A stretch of 64,000 bases of DNA, taken from contig NZ_JAPPUW010000001.1 of assembly GCF_026712205.1 (NCBI RefSeq), positions 410,956-474,955 of the forward strand. The letters run 5' to 3'. Position numbers and translations under genes: made by a program. How positions within the stretch are numbered: the stretch's first letter is position 1; the number at the start of each line of letters is the position of its first letter. Shown here one piece after another: positions 53,324 to 62,918 of the stretch. Under the pieces are notes generated by a model, which was given only the letters and a program-made list of their open reading frames with translations, was not told the DNA's origin and searched no databases. Origin of the DNA: Pelomonas aquatica (GTDB lineage Bacteria > Pseudomonadota > Gammaproteobacteria > Burkholderiales > Burkholderiaceae_C).

Positions 53324-53355
53324 CGAGCACACAAAACCGATAACGGAGACAAGCG

Positions 53356-54894
53356 ATGAAGAAGACACTGGCCGCCCTTGCCGCGGCAATGACCCTGGCC
53401 GCCCAGGCGGCCGACATCAGGCTGGTCGTCGACGCCGACCAGCCCGGCCCCGTCATCCACCGCAACATCTACGGCCAGTTCGCCGAGCACCTGGGCACCG
53501 GCATCTACGAGGGCATGTGGGTCGGCCCCGAGTCCAGGATCCCCAATGTGCGCGGCTGGCGCAAGGACGTCGTCGCGGCGCTGAAGGACCTGAAGGTGCC
53601 GCTGGTGCGCTGGCCCGGCGGCTGCTTCGCCGACGAATACCACTGGCGCGAGGGCATCGGCCCGCGCAGCAAGCGGCCCGTCAAGGTCAACACCACCTGG
53701 GGCGGCGTGGCCGAGAACAACGCCGTCGGCACGCACGAGTTCTTCGACCTCGCCGAGCAGCTCGGCGCCGAGGCCTATGTGAACGGCAACCTCGGCACCG
53801 GCAGCCCGCAGGAGATGGCCGAATGGCTGGAGTACATGACGGCCGAGGGCCACTCCACGCTGGCCGAGCTGCGCCGCAGGAACGGCCGCGACAAGCCGTT
53901 CCGCGTGCACTACTTCGCCGTCGGCAACGAGGCCTGGGGCTGCGGCGGCAATATGCGGCCGGAACACTACATCGACCTGTACAGGCAGGTGGCGACCTTC
54001 CTGAAGACGCCCGAGAACAACCGCCCGCTCTTCATCGCCAGCGGCGGCAATGACCAGCAGACCCACTGGACCGAGGCCCTGTCCAAGGGCATCCAGTGGA
54101 ACTTCGACGCGATCAACCACCACTACTACACCTTCCCCAGCGGCAAGTGGGAAGGCAAGGGCTCGGCGGTCGGCTTCCCCGAGGCCGAGTGGATCTCGAC
54201 GCTGGCCAACACGGTCAAGGTCGACGAGACGATCACGAAGAACATCGCCATCCTCGACAGGAACGACCCGAAGAAGCACCTGGGCCTCTATATGGACGAA
54301 TGGGGCAGCTGGTACGACCCCGAGCCCGGCAGCAACCCCGGCTTCCTGGTCCAGCGCAACACGCTGCGCGACGCGCTGCTGGCGGCCCTGCATTTCCACG
54401 TCTTCCACGCCCATGCCGACCGGGTGCGCATGACCAATATCGCGCAGATGGTCAACGTGCTGCAGGCCATGATCCTGACCACCAAGGACCAGCTGGCGCT
54501 GACGCCCACCTACCACGCCTTCAAGCTCTACACGCCCTTCCAGGACGCGACCTCGCTGCCCGCGAGGGTCGAGAACAACCCGGTCTACAAGGTCGGCGCG
54601 ACCGAGATGCCCGAGCTCAGCGCCACCGCCGCGCGCGGCAAGGACGGCAAGCTCTACATCGGCCTGGTCAACGCCAATGCGAACCAGCCAGCCGAGCTGA
54701 CCCTGCAGGTCGGTGCAAGCGCGCCGAAGTCCGTGCACGGCCAGCTGCTGACCGCAGCCGCGATGGACGCGCAGAACGAGATCGGCAAGCCGGCCCAGGT
54801 CACGCCCCTGCCCTTCGACGCCCGGGCCGTCGACGGCAGGCTGACGCTGAGGCTGCCGGCCAAGTCCATCGTCGTCGTCGCCGTGGAGGGCTGA
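53356..54894 (+). CDS. alpha-L-arabinofuranosidase, glycoside hydrolase family 51
   Basis: 512 aa. A signal peptide (MKKTLAALAAAMTLAAQAA) is followed directly by the GH51 (beta/alpha)8 domain, starting IHRNIYGQFAEHLG. The acid/base is E192 in VGNEAWGCGG and the nucleophile E315 in YMDEWGSWY. The C-terminal beta domain ends LPAKSIVVVAVEG. Most bacterial GH51 enzymes are cytoplasmic, so an exported one is notable; it would release arabinose from oligosaccharides in the periplasm. GGAGA lies eight to nine bases before the ATG. It is in series with the next three genes. Confidence 0.92.
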   Translation: MKKTLAALAAAMTLAAQAADIRLVVDADQPGPVIHRNIYGQFAEHLGTGIYEGMWVGPESRIPNVRGWRKDVVAALKDLKVPLVRWPGGCFADEYHWREGIGPRSKRPVKVNTTWGGVAENNAVGTHEFFDLAEQLGAEAYVNGNLGTGSPQEMAEWLEYMTAEGHSTLAELRRRNGRDKPFRVHYFAVGNEAWGCGGNMRPEHYIDLYRQVATFLKTPENNRPLFIASGGNDQQTHWTEALSKGIQWNFDAINHHYYTFPSGKWEGKGSAVGFPEAEWISTLANTVKVDETITKNIAILDRNDPKKHLGLYMDEWGSWYDPEPGSNPGFLVQRNTLRDALLAALHFHVFHAHADRVRMTNIAQMVNVLQAMILTTKDQLALTPTYHAFKLYTPFQDATSLPARVENNPVYKVGATEMPELSATAARGKDGKLYIGLVNANANQPAELTLQVGASAPKSVHGQLLTAAAMDAQNEIGKPAQVTPLPFDARAVDGRLTLRLPAKSIVVVAVEG

Positions 54895-54897
54895 GCC

Positions 54898-56400
54898 ATG
54901 AGCAACCTGAACCGACGCGAACTGCTCGCGGGCTCGGCCCTGCTCGCCCTGGGCGGCTGTGGCGGCGGCGGCAGCGCCGCCCCTGCACCCAGCCCGGCGC
55001 CTGCGCCCGCCCCGACCCCGGCGCCCGCTGCTGCGGTCAGCTTCGCCAACGTCTCGGTGCACGACCCCTCGGTCATCCGCACCGGCGGCGGCATCTACGT
55101 CTTCGGCTCCCATCTCGCCGCGGCCAGGACGACGGACCTGATGAACTGGACCAAGCTGGCCGACGGCGTCGACAACAACAACCCCCTGTTCGGCAACAAG
55201 CTCACGACCGAGCTGGCCGCCACCTTCGCGTGGACCACGGTGACCGACCTGTGGGCGCCCGACGTGGAGCAGCTGCCCGACGGCAAGTTCTATATGTACT
55301 ACTGCTCCTGCCAGGGCAGCAGCCCGCTGTCGGCGCTGGGCGTGGCCGTGGCGAGCAACGTCGAAGGCCCCTACGTCAACAAGCAGATCCTGCTGAAGTC
55401 CGGCATGGTGGGCCTGTCCGAGGACGGCAGCACCTACGACGCCACCAAACATCCCAACGTCGTCGACCCGCAGGTCTTCAAGGACGCGGCGGGCGGCTGG
55501 TGGATGGTCTACGGCTCCTACTCGGGCGGCATCTTCATCATGGCCATCGACCCCGCCACCGGCCTGCCGATGCCGGGCCAAGGCTATGGCAAGCACCTGA
55601 TGGGCGGCAACCATGCGCGCATCGAGGGCTCCTACATCCTCTACAGCCCGCAGAGCCGGTACTACTACCTCTTCGCGTCCTTCGGCGGCCTGGCGGCCAA
55701 CGGCGGCTACAACCTGCGCATCGCCCGCTCGCGCGCGCCGGACGGCCCCTATCTGGACGGCGACGGCACCGACATGGCCACCGTCATGGGCGCGCCCGGC
55801 ACGGCGTTCGACGACGCCAGCATCGCGCCCCACGCGATGAAGCTGGTGGGCAACCACCAGTACGCGCTGGCCGCCGGCGAGACCGGCACGGCCCTGGGCT
55901 ATGTCTCGCCCGGCCACAACTCGGCCTATTACGACGCGACGACGCAGCAGTATTTCCTCATCTTCCACTCGCGCTTCCCCAACCAGGGCGAGTACCACGA
56001 GGTGCGCGTGCACGAGATGCACCTGAACGAGGACGGCTGGCTCGTCGCCGCCGCGCTGCGCTACGCGCCGCTGAGCCTGGCCAAGCCCGCGCAGACGGCC
56101 GGCGTCGCCGCCTCCGACGCGGCCGGCAGCTACAAGCTCGTCAACCACGGCAAGGACATCAGCGCGGCGATCAAGGCCTCCATCGCCGTCACGCTGAACG
56201 CCGACGGCAGCCTCGGCGGCGGCATGAGCGGCAGCTGGGCGGTCAAGGCCGGCAACCTGCTGACGATCACGTCGGGCGGCACGAGCTACAGCGGCGTGCT
56301 GTCGAGGCAATGGAACACGAATGCCGATGCCTTCGTGGTCAGCTTCAGCGCGATGTCCTCGGGTGGCGTGTCGCTGTGGGCGGTTCGCACCGGCAGCTGA
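54898..56400 (+). CDS. GH43 endo-arabinanase-like lipoprotein
   Basis: 500 aa. The N-terminus has an RR pair (NRREL) and lipobox ALGGC (Cys 21), then a Pro/Ala linker (28-46). The GH43 propeller has base D56 (VHDPSV), pKa-tuning D190 (VVDPQV) and acid E243 (RIEGSYI). A C-terminal domain of about 100 residues (GSYKLVNHGKDIS...) matches the beta-sandwich of GH43 subfamily 4/5 endo-1,5-alpha-L-arabinanases. Surface or periplasmic anchoring lets it cut the arabinan backbone before uptake. The start is three bases after the GH51 stop, and its TGA overlaps the next ATG. Confidence 0.88.
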   Translation: MSNLNRRELLAGSALLALGGCGGGGSAAPAPSPAPAPAPTPAPAAAVSFANVSVHDPSVIRTGGGIYVFGSHLAAARTTDLMNWTKLADGVDNNNPLFGNKLTTELAATFAWTTVTDLWAPDVEQLPDGKFYMYYCSCQGSSPLSALGVAVASNVEGPYVNKQILLKSGMVGLSEDGSTYDATKHPNVVDPQVFKDAAGGWWMVYGSYSGGIFIMAIDPATGLPMPGQGYGKHLMGGNHARIEGSYILYSPQSRYYYLFASFGGLAANGGYNLRIARSRAPDGPYLDGDGTDMATVMGAPGTAFDDASIAPHAMKLVGNHQYALAAGETGTALGYVSPGHNSAYYDATTQQYFLIFHSRFPNQGEYHEVRVHEMHLNEDGWLVAAALRYAPLSLAKPAQTAGVAASDAAGSYKLVNHGKDISAAIKASIAVTLNADGSLGGGMSGSWAVKAGNLLTITSGGTSYSGVLSRQWNTNADAFVVSFSAMSSGGVSLWAVRTGS

Positions 56401-58757
56401 TGCGCCGCCTGCTCGCTGCCCTCGCCCTTGCGCTGTGTGCCCACGGCGCGAGCGCGGCGACGCAGGCCTTCCCGCTGGACCGCGTGCGCCTGCAGGGCGG
56501 CCCCTTTCTCGATGCGCAGGCGACCGATCTGCACTACCTGCTGGCGCTGAACCCCGAGCGCCTGCTGGCCCCCTTCCGCCGCGAAGCCGGTTTGCCGGTG
56601 CCCGTGCCGAGCTACGGCAACTGGGAGTCCGGCGGGCTGGACGGCCACATGGGCGGCCACTATCTGTCGGCGCTGGCGCTGATGTGGGCCGCCACCGGCG
56701 ACGCCGAGGTCGGGCAGCGCCTCGACCATTTCGTCGCCGAGCTCAAGCGCTGCCAGGACGCCATCGGCACCGGCTACCTCGGCGGCATCCCCGATGGCGC
56801 CAAGGCCTGGGACGAGATCGCCCGGGGCCGGCTCAAGGTCGACAGCTTCTCCGTCAACGGCCGCTGGGTGCCCTGGTACAACCTGCACAAGCTGTTCGCG
56901 GGCCTGCGCGATGCCTGGCTGCAGGCGGGCAATGCCGACGCGAAGGCGATGCTGGTGCGCTTCAGCGACTGGGCGCTGCGGCTGACCGCGCCGCTCAGCG
57001 ACGCGCAGATGCAGGACATGCTGCGCGCCGAGCATGGCGGCATGAACGAAGTGCTGGCCGACGTGGCCGAGATGACCGACGACCCGCGCTACCTGGCGCT
57101 GGCACGGCGCTTCTCCCACCAGGCCCTGCTGCGGCCGCTGGCGGCCGGCGAGGACAGGCTCACCGGCCTGCATGCCAACACCCAGATCCCCAAGGTCATC
57201 GGCTTCGCGCGCATCGCGCAGATCGCGGGTGAAGACGAGGGCCGCCGCGCGGCGCAGTTCTTCTGGCGCACCGTCGTCGAGAAGCGCTCCGTCGCCATCG
57301 GCGGCAACAGCGTGAAGGAGCACTTCCACCCGGCCGAGGATTTCCGGCCCATGCTCGACGAGGTGGAGGGCCCCGAGACCTGCAACAGCTACAACATGCT
57401 CAAGCTGACCGCGCTGCTGCAGCACGAGTCGCCCGAGGTCGCAAGCTACGCGGACTTCTACGAGCGCAGCCTCTACAACCACATCCTCGCGTCCCAGCAT
57501 CCGGGCGAAGGCGGCTTCGTCTACTTCACGCCGATGCGGCCGCAGCACTACCGCGTCTACTCGCAGGTGGATCAGGGCATGTGGTGCTGTGTCGGCTCGG
57601 GGCTGGAGAGCCATGCGCGGCACGGCGAGTTCATCTATGCGCACGACGGCGACGCGCTCTATGTGAACCTCTTCGTCGCGTCCACGCTGGACTGGCGTGA
57701 GCGCGGCCTCCACATCACGCAGAGCACCCGCTTCCCCGACGAGCCGCGCACGCGGCTGACCGTGGAGGACGCGGGCCGCTTCGCGCTGAAGATCCGCTAC
57801 CCCGGCTGGGTCGCGCCCGGCGCGCTGACGCTCAAACTCAACGGCAGGTGGATCGCCGTCAAGGCCAGGCCCGATGAATTCATCGAGCTGCGCCGCGCCT
57901 GGGCGGCCGGCGACCATGTCGACGTGGAGCTGCCGATGCGCACGACGCTCGAACCCATGCCCGGCCTGAAGAACTATGTCGCCGTGCTGCACGGCCCCAT
58001 AGCTCTGGCCGCCGCCACGCCGCAGCCGGGCGAGACGCTGACCTTCCGCGCCGACGACTCGCGCATGGGCCACATCCCGCAGGGCACCGTCTGCCCGCAA
58101 GAGGCCGCGCCGGTCTTTGTCAGCAACAGGGCGGACTTCGTGCGCCGTTTCAGGCCCGTGCCCGGCCAGCCGCTGACCTTCACCGCCCCGGGCCTCATCC
58201 AGGGCGGCAAGGGCGACGGGGACCTGCGGCTCATCCCCTTCTTCCGCCTGCACGACTCGCGCTACATGCTCTATTGGCCACGCTCCACAAAGGCCCGGCA
58301 GAGCCTGCTGCGCGCGGAGCTGGCCCGGGCCGAGGCCGCGCGCCTGGCGCTGGACGCGATCACCATCGACCAGGTCGCCCCCGGCGAGCAGCAGCCCGAG
58401 TCCGACCACGGCTTTGCCGGCGAGGGTGTCGAGAGCGGCATCGCGCCCGGTGGCCGCTGGCGGCATGCGCGGCAGTGGTTCGGCTACGCGCTGAACGACC
58501 CGAAGGCCGAGGCCCGCACGCTGCGCCTGAGCTTTGCCAAGGGCGACGCCGGCCGGCGCTTCGGCCTTGTCGTGAACGGCCGGCGCATCGCCGAGATCGA
58601 GCTTGCCAGGCCCGACACGCCGGACGAGATCTACGCGCGGGACTTCGCGCTGCCCGCCGACCTGGAGCGCCGGCCCGATGGCAGGCTCGACCTGAAGTTC
58701 GTCGCCGCGCCGGGCTCCATCGCCGGTGGTCTCTATGGCCTGCGGCTGCTGCGTTAG
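56400..58757 (+). CDS. beta-L-arabinofuranosidase (DUF1680; GH127/GH146 type)
   Basis: 785 aa with a signal peptide (MRRLLAALALALCAHGASA). The active-site set known from HypBA1-type enzymes is intact: E326 and C328 in GPETCNSYNML and the pair C396/C397 in GMWCCVGSG, where one cysteine is the nucleophile and the set binds zinc. These enzymes remove beta-L-Araf units, as found in rhamnogalacturonan-II, extensins and some arabinans. The ATG overlaps the GH43 stop (TGATG), so translation is coupled. The C-terminal 150 residues form an additional beta domain (SDHGFAGEGVESGIAPGGRWRHA). Confidence 0.9.
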   Translation: MRRLLAALALALCAHGASAATQAFPLDRVRLQGGPFLDAQATDLHYLLALNPERLLAPFRREAGLPVPVPSYGNWESGGLDGHMGGHYLSALALMWAATGDAEVGQRLDHFVAELKRCQDAIGTGYLGGIPDGAKAWDEIARGRLKVDSFSVNGRWVPWYNLHKLFAGLRDAWLQAGNADAKAMLVRFSDWALRLTAPLSDAQMQDMLRAEHGGMNEVLADVAEMTDDPRYLALARRFSHQALLRPLAAGEDRLTGLHANTQIPKVIGFARIAQIAGEDEGRRAAQFFWRTVVEKRSVAIGGNSVKEHFHPAEDFRPMLDEVEGPETCNSYNMLKLTALLQHESPEVASYADFYERSLYNHILASQHPGEGGFVYFTPMRPQHYRVYSQVDQGMWCCVGSGLESHARHGEFIYAHDGDALYVNLFVASTLDWRERGLHITQSTRFPDEPRTRLTVEDAGRFALKIRYPGWVAPGALTLKLNGRWIAVKARPDEFIELRRAWAAGDHVDVELPMRTTLEPMPGLKNYVAVLHGPIALAAATPQPGETLTFRADDSRMGHIPQGTVCPQEAAPVFVSNRADFVRRFRPVPGQPLTFTAPGLIQGGKGDGDLRLIPFFRLHDSRYMLYWPRSTKARQSLLRAELARAEAARLALDAITIDQVAPGEQQPESDHGFAGEGVESGIAPGGRWRHARQWFGYALNDPKAEARTLRLSFAKGDAGRRFGLVVNGRRIAEIELARPDTPDEIYARDFALPADLERRPDGRLDLKFVAAPGSIAGGLYGLRLLR

Positions 58758-58784
58758 ACAGAAATCATTTGAAGGAGACAAGCC

Positions 58785-59753
58785 ATGATGAAGAACCCGA
58801 TCCGCCGCACGCTGCTGGCCGCCGCGCTGGCCCTGCCCGCCCTGTGCGCCCCGTTGAACGCCCTGGCCGCGCCCCTCGTGCTGGGCTTCTCCCAGGTCGG
58901 TGCCGAGAGCGAATGGCGCACCGCCAACACCGCCTCCATCAAGGCCGCGGCCAAGGAGGCCGGCATCACGCTGAAGTTCGCCGACGCGCAGCAGAAGCAG
59001 GAGAACCAGGTCAAGGCCATCCGCAGCTACATCGCGCAGAAGGTCGACGTCATCGCGTTCTCGCCGGTGGTCGAGTCCGGCTGGGACACGGTGCTGAAGG
59101 AGGCCAAGGCCGCCGGCATCCCGGTGATCCTGACGGACCGCGCCGTCAAGGTGAGCGACCCCTCGCTCTACGCCAGCTTCATCGGCTCCGACTTCGTCGA
59201 GGAGGGCCGCAAGGCCGGGCGCTGGCTGCTGGAGCGGGCCGCCAGGACGCCGGCTGCCGCGCTGAACATCGTCGAGCTGCAGGGCACGGTGGGCTCGGCG
59301 CCGGCCCTGGACCGCAAGAAGGGTTTCGAGGAGGTCATCAAGGCCAACCCCAGGCTGCAGATCATCCGCTCCCAGTCCGGCGAGTTCACGCGCGCCAAGG
59401 GCAAGGAGGTCATGGAGGCCTTCCTGAAGGCGCGCGACAGGAAGATCGACGTGCTCTATGCGCACAACGACGACATGGCGATCGGCGCGATCCAGGCGAT
59501 CGAGGAAGCCGGCCTGAAGCCGGGCGTGGACATCGCCATCATCTCCATCGACGGCGTGCGCGGCGCCTTCGAGGCGATGAAGGCCGGGAAGCTGAACGTC
59601 ACCGTCGAGTGCAACCCGCTGCTGGGGCCGCAGCTGATGCAGTTGGCCAGGGATGTGGTGGCTGGGAAGCCGGTGGAGAAGCGCATCACGGTGAATGAGG
59701 GGGTGTATCCGGCTGAGGTGGCGGCGAAAGAGTTGCCGAATCGGAAGTACTGA
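58785..59753 (+). CDS. ytfQ: sugar ABC transporter substrate-binding protein (YtfQ-like, furanose type)
   Basis: 322 aa periplasmic type I binding protein with a signal peptide ending ALAAPLV. Family phrases: LGFSQVGAESEWRTANTASIK, VDVIAFSPVVESGWDTVLKEAK, HNDDMAIGAIQAIEEAG. The FSQVGAESEWR start is characteristic of the YtfQ branch, which binds galactofuranose in E. coli. In this locus arabinofuranose or arabinose is the more likely ligand. AAGGAGA precedes the double ATG. Its stop is followed within ten bases by copy B of the palindromic element, which separates it from the ATPase and permease genes. Confidence 0.9.
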   Translation: MMKNPIRRTLLAAALALPALCAPLNALAAPLVLGFSQVGAESEWRTANTASIKAAAKEAGITLKFADAQQKQENQVKAIRSYIAQKVDVIAFSPVVESGWDTVLKEAKAAGIPVILTDRAVKVSDPSLYASFIGSDFVEEGRKAGRWLLERAARTPAAALNIVELQGTVGSAPALDRKKGFEEVIKANPRLQIIRSQSGEFTRAKGKEVMEAFLKARDRKIDVLYAHNDDMAIGAIQAIEEAGLKPGVDIAIISIDGVRGAFEAMKAGKLNVTVECNPLLGPQLMQLARDVVAGKPVEKRITVNEGVYPAEVAAKELPNRKY

Positions 59754-59760
59754 TCGTGGG

Positions 59761-60334
59761 TCGTTGCTTCGGGTTGATGGCCAGGCCCAGCCGGGAATTC
59801 GCCCCGGCGGGCGACCTACTTTTTGAGCGACCAGAAAGTAGGCAAAAAGTCGCCCCTGCAAAACCGCCCCTGCGGGGTTCCCTGCGATGCTCGAAGCCCG
59901 GGGCCGCGCCCAACTCACTTCGCTACGCTCCGTTCAAACAAAGGGGCGCGAAGTCAGTTCTTGAGGCTCGCTGCGCTCGCGCCCCGGGCTTCTGCGCTTC
60001 TCGGCGGTTTAGAAGGGGTGTGACGGAACAGCCAACAGCCGAACAGCCCAACAGCAAAACCCGAAATCCGTCCGGTGGACGTATTTCTCTTACCCCCTTT
60101 AGCACCGCCGAGCAGCGGAAGGACTTGAGGGCGCGTGCGCAGCACGCTTCGACTTCTGACTCCGCGCAACTGTCTGACCGGAGCGTAGCGGAGGGAGTTT
60201 TGCGCGGGCCCTCAAGGCCTGAGCAGCGCAGGGAACCCGCAGCGAAGCGGAGGGAGGTGCGGCCGGGGGGAGCTCTTTGCCTACTTTCTGGCGGGACAGA
60301 AAGTAGGTCGCCCGCGGGGGCGAAATCCCCGCAC
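59761..60334. repeat. long palindromic intergenic element, copy B
   Basis: About 574 bp. The left end (GGAATTCGCCCCGGCGGGCG, near 59794-59813) and right end (60307-60334) form imperfect inverted repeats, each with an ACTTTCT/AGAAAGT-type hairpin just inside. The two long related arms (59855-60015 and 60095-60260) are separated by a spacer with AACAGCC repeats (60027-60055). Against copy A the ends match in the same orientation, but the arms and spacer match as reverse complement, including an exact 25-bp stretch at 59934-59958. No gene. It sits within the furanose-transporter operon. Confidence 0.85.
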
Positions 60335-60366
60335 CAGTCTCCGCACCAAGCTGAAGGTGCATAGCC

Positions 60367-61908
60367 ATGAACAACATCCCAGTGCTGGCCCTCTCCGGCA
60401 TCCACAAATCCTTCCCCGGCGTCAAAGCCCTCACCAACGTCAGCCTTCGCCTCTACCCCGGCGAAGTCCACGCGCTGATGGGCCAGAACGGCGCCGGCAA
60501 GTCCACGCTCATCAAGGTGCTGACCGGCCTCTACCGGCCCGAGGCCGGCACCCTCACCCTCGATGGCAAGCGCATCGCCCCCAGGCGCACGGAAGACGCA
60601 CAGCAACTCGGCATCCGCACCGTCTACCAGGAGGTCAACCTCTGCCCCAACCTCAGCGTCGCCGAGAACATCTGCGCCGGCCGCTTCCCGCGCAAGTCCT
60701 GGCTGGGTGGGGGCCGCATCGACTGGCCCGCCGTCCACGCCGAAGCCCGGCGCGTCCTCGCGCAGATGGACCTCGACATCGACGTCACCGCGCCGCTGTC
60801 GCGCTACTCGCTGTCCATCCAGCAGATGGTGGCCATCGCCCGCGCGCTGCGCATCTCGGCGCGCGTGCTCATCCTCGACGAGCCCACGTCCAGCCTGGAC
60901 GACGCGGCCGTGCAGCGCCTCTTCACCGTGCTGCGGCGCCTGCGCGAGCAGGGGCTGGCCATCCTCTTCGTCACGCACTTCCTCGACCAGACCTATGCGC
61001 TGGCCGATCGCATCACGGTCATGCGCAACGGCGAGACCGAAGGCGAATACCTGGCCGCCGACCTGGGCCGCCTGGCCCTGGTCAACAAGATGGTGGGCGC
61101 GCCGCCCGACCAGCAGCCCACGCGCCTGGACAGCCGCGCCACTAAGACCGGCGCCGCGGTGCTGAAGGCCGAAGGCCTGACCCGCCGCGGCGCGCTGCAT
61201 CCGCTGGACCTGGAACTGCGCCGCGGCGAGGTGCTGGGCCTGGCCGGGCTGCTGGGCTCGGGCCGCACGGAGGCCGCGCGCCTGCTGTTCGGCGCCGATG
61301 CGGCCGACGGCGGCCACGTGACGACAGCGGGCCGCAGCGGCCGCTGGCGCTCGCCGCGCGAGGCCATTGCCGCGGGCATCGCCTTCTGCTCCGAGGACCG
61401 CAAGCACGAGGGCGCCATCCTCGACCTGTCCGTGCGCGACAACATCCTGCTGGCCCTCCAGGCCCGCCACGGCCTGCGCCTGGTCATGAGCCGCGAGCAG
61501 CAGCAGGCGCTGGCCGACGACTACATCAGGCGCCTGGGCATCAAGACCGCGAGCGCCGACACGCACATCGGCCAGCTCTCCGGCGGCAACCAGCAGAAGG
61601 CGCTGCTGGCCCGCTGGCTGGCCACCGAACCCGCCGTGCTCATCCTCGACGAGCCCACGCGCGGCATCGACGTGCGCGCCAAGGAAGACCTGATGGATGC
61701 CGTGCGTGCGCTGGCCCACCGGGAAGACGAGAACGGTCAAGCGGGCATGTCCATCCTCTTCATCTCGTCCGAGTTGCCCGAGGTCCTGCACTGCAGCGAC
61801 CGCGTCCTCGTGCTGCGCGACCGCCGCGCCGCGGGCGTCTACCGCCGCGGCGAGCTGGACGAACGCAGCGTGCTCGAAGTGATTGCCGCGGAGCCCGCCG
61901 CGGCATGA
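60367..61908 (+). CDS. ytfR: sugar ABC transporter ATPase, double-domain (YtfR-like)
   Basis: 513 aa with two ABC domains, as in RbsA/YtfR. The first has Walker A GQNGAGKST, signature LSIQQMVAIARAL and Walker B RVLILDEPTSSLDD. In the second, Walker A is degenerate (GLLGSGRTEA, with R for K), while LSGGNQQKALLARWL and AVLILDEPTRGIDV are intact, a normal asymmetry in this family. It starts 33 bp after copy B of the repeat. Its TGA overlaps the permease ATG. It powers the furanose importer with the two permeases that follow. Confidence 0.92.
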   Translation: MNNIPVLALSGIHKSFPGVKALTNVSLRLYPGEVHALMGQNGAGKSTLIKVLTGLYRPEAGTLTLDGKRIAPRRTEDAQQLGIRTVYQEVNLCPNLSVAENICAGRFPRKSWLGGGRIDWPAVHAEARRVLAQMDLDIDVTAPLSRYSLSIQQMVAIARALRISARVLILDEPTSSLDDAAVQRLFTVLRRLREQGLAILFVTHFLDQTYALADRITVMRNGETEGEYLAADLGRLALVNKMVGAPPDQQPTRLDSRATKTGAAVLKAEGLTRRGALHPLDLELRRGEVLGLAGLLGSGRTEAARLLFGADAADGGHVTTAGRSGRWRSPREAIAAGIAFCSEDRKHEGAILDLSVRDNILLALQARHGLRLVMSREQQQALADDYIRRLGIKTASADTHIGQLSGGNQQKALLARWLATEPAVLILDEPTRGIDVRAKEDLMDAVRALAHREDENGQAGMSILFISSELPEVLHCSDRVLVLRDRRAAGVYRRGELDERSVLEVIAAEPAAA

Positions 61909-62918
61909 AGGCCCCGAATCTCGCCATGTCCCGCCCAAGCGCCCCGTCTGCGGTCTCCCGCGGCTGGAAACACCTCCTCGCGCGGCCGCTCGCCGCCCTC
62001 GTGCTGCTGCTCGCCGTCGCGGCCATCTGCGTGCCGGGCTTCCTGCGCCTGGAGATCAAGGACGGCCACCTCTATGGCAACCTCGTGGACATCCTGCACC
62101 GCGCGGCGCCCCTGATGCTGGCGGCGCTGGGCATGACGCTGGTCATCGCCACCCGCGGCATCGACGTGTCGGTGGGCGCCGTCGTCGCCATCGCCGCCAC
62201 GGTCGGCTGCGTGCTCGTGGGTTCGCAGGGGCTGGTGCTGGCCATCGCCGCGGCCCTCGGCGCCGCGCTGCTGTGCGGGCTGTGGAACGGCCTGCTCGTC
62301 TCGGCCCTGGGCCTGCAGCCCATCATCGCGACGCTGATCCTGATGGTGGCCGGCCGCGGCCTGGCGCAGCTCCTGACGGACGGCCAGATCGTCACCGTCT
62401 ACGCGCCGGCGAGCTTCTTCTGGCTGGGGGGCGGCCATCTGGCCGGCCTGCCGGTGTCGCTCTTCGTCGTCGCCGCGGTCGCCGGCCTCACCGGCCTGCT
62501 GATGAGGCGCACGGCCCTGGGCCTCTTCATCCAGGCCGTCGGCATCAACCCCGTCGCCGCTCGGCTGGCCGGCGTGCGCACGGGATCAATAGTGTTCTTC
62601 GTCTACGTCTACTGCAGCCTAGTCGCGGGCCTGGCCGGGCTGATGATCGCGTCCAACATCAAGAGCGCCGACGCCAACAACGCCGGCCTGCTGCTGGAGC
62701 TGGACGCCATCCTCGCCGTCACGCTCGGCGGCGGCCAGCTCGGCGGCGGCAGGTTCAGCCTGGCCGGCAGCCTCGTCGGCGCACTCATCATCCAGACGCT
62801 GACCTCCACGATCTACGCCCTCGGCGTGCCGCCGCAGGTCACCATGGTCGTCAAGGCCGTCGTCGTGTTCGCGGTCTGCATCTCGCAGTCGTCGTTCTGG
62901 TCGCGGAGGCCGGCATGA
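61905..62918 (+). CDS. ytfT: sugar ABC transporter permease (YtfT-like)
   Basis: 337 aa with about ten membrane helices of the RbsC/YtfT fold. Family phrases: AALGMTLVIATRGIDVSVGAVVAIAATVG, NGLLVSALGLQPIIATLILMVAGRGLAQLLTDGQ and LDAILAVTLGGGQLGGGRFSLAGSLVGALIIQTL. The ATG at 61905 overlaps the ATPase stop; a second ATG at 61926 is possible. It forms a heterodimeric channel with the next permease. Confidence 0.92.
   Translation: MKAPNLAMSRPSAPSAVSRGWKHLLARPLAALVLLLAVAAICVPGFLRLEIKDGHLYGNLVDILHRAAPLMLAALGMTLVIATRGIDVSVGAVVAIAATVGCVLVGSQGLVLAIAAALGAALLCGLWNGLLVSALGLQPIIATLILMVAGRGLAQLLTDGQIVTVYAPASFFWLGGGHLAGLPVSLFVVAAVAGLTGLLMRRTALGLFIQAVGINPVAARLAGVRTGSIVFFVYVYCSLVAGLAGLMIASNIKSADANNAGLLLELDAILAVTLGGGQLGGGRFSLAGSLVGALIIQTLTSTIYALGVPPQVTMVVKAVVVFAVCISQSSFWSRRPA

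Noticed and set aside
54096..56399. Plus-strand frame continuing upstream of the GH127 start across GH51 and GH43
   Set aside because: The upstream part is an out-of-frame reading of the two genes; the signal peptide at the ATG at 56400 gives the true start.
53224..59918. Two long minus-strand frames over the arabinan genes
   Set aside because: Antisense to GH51, GH43, GH127 and ytfQ, whose catalytic residues are intact; the minus frames have no recognisable fold.
59756..60364. 202-codon frame across copy B
   Set aside because: Same reason as copy A; it would end just before ytfR but has no conserved domain.
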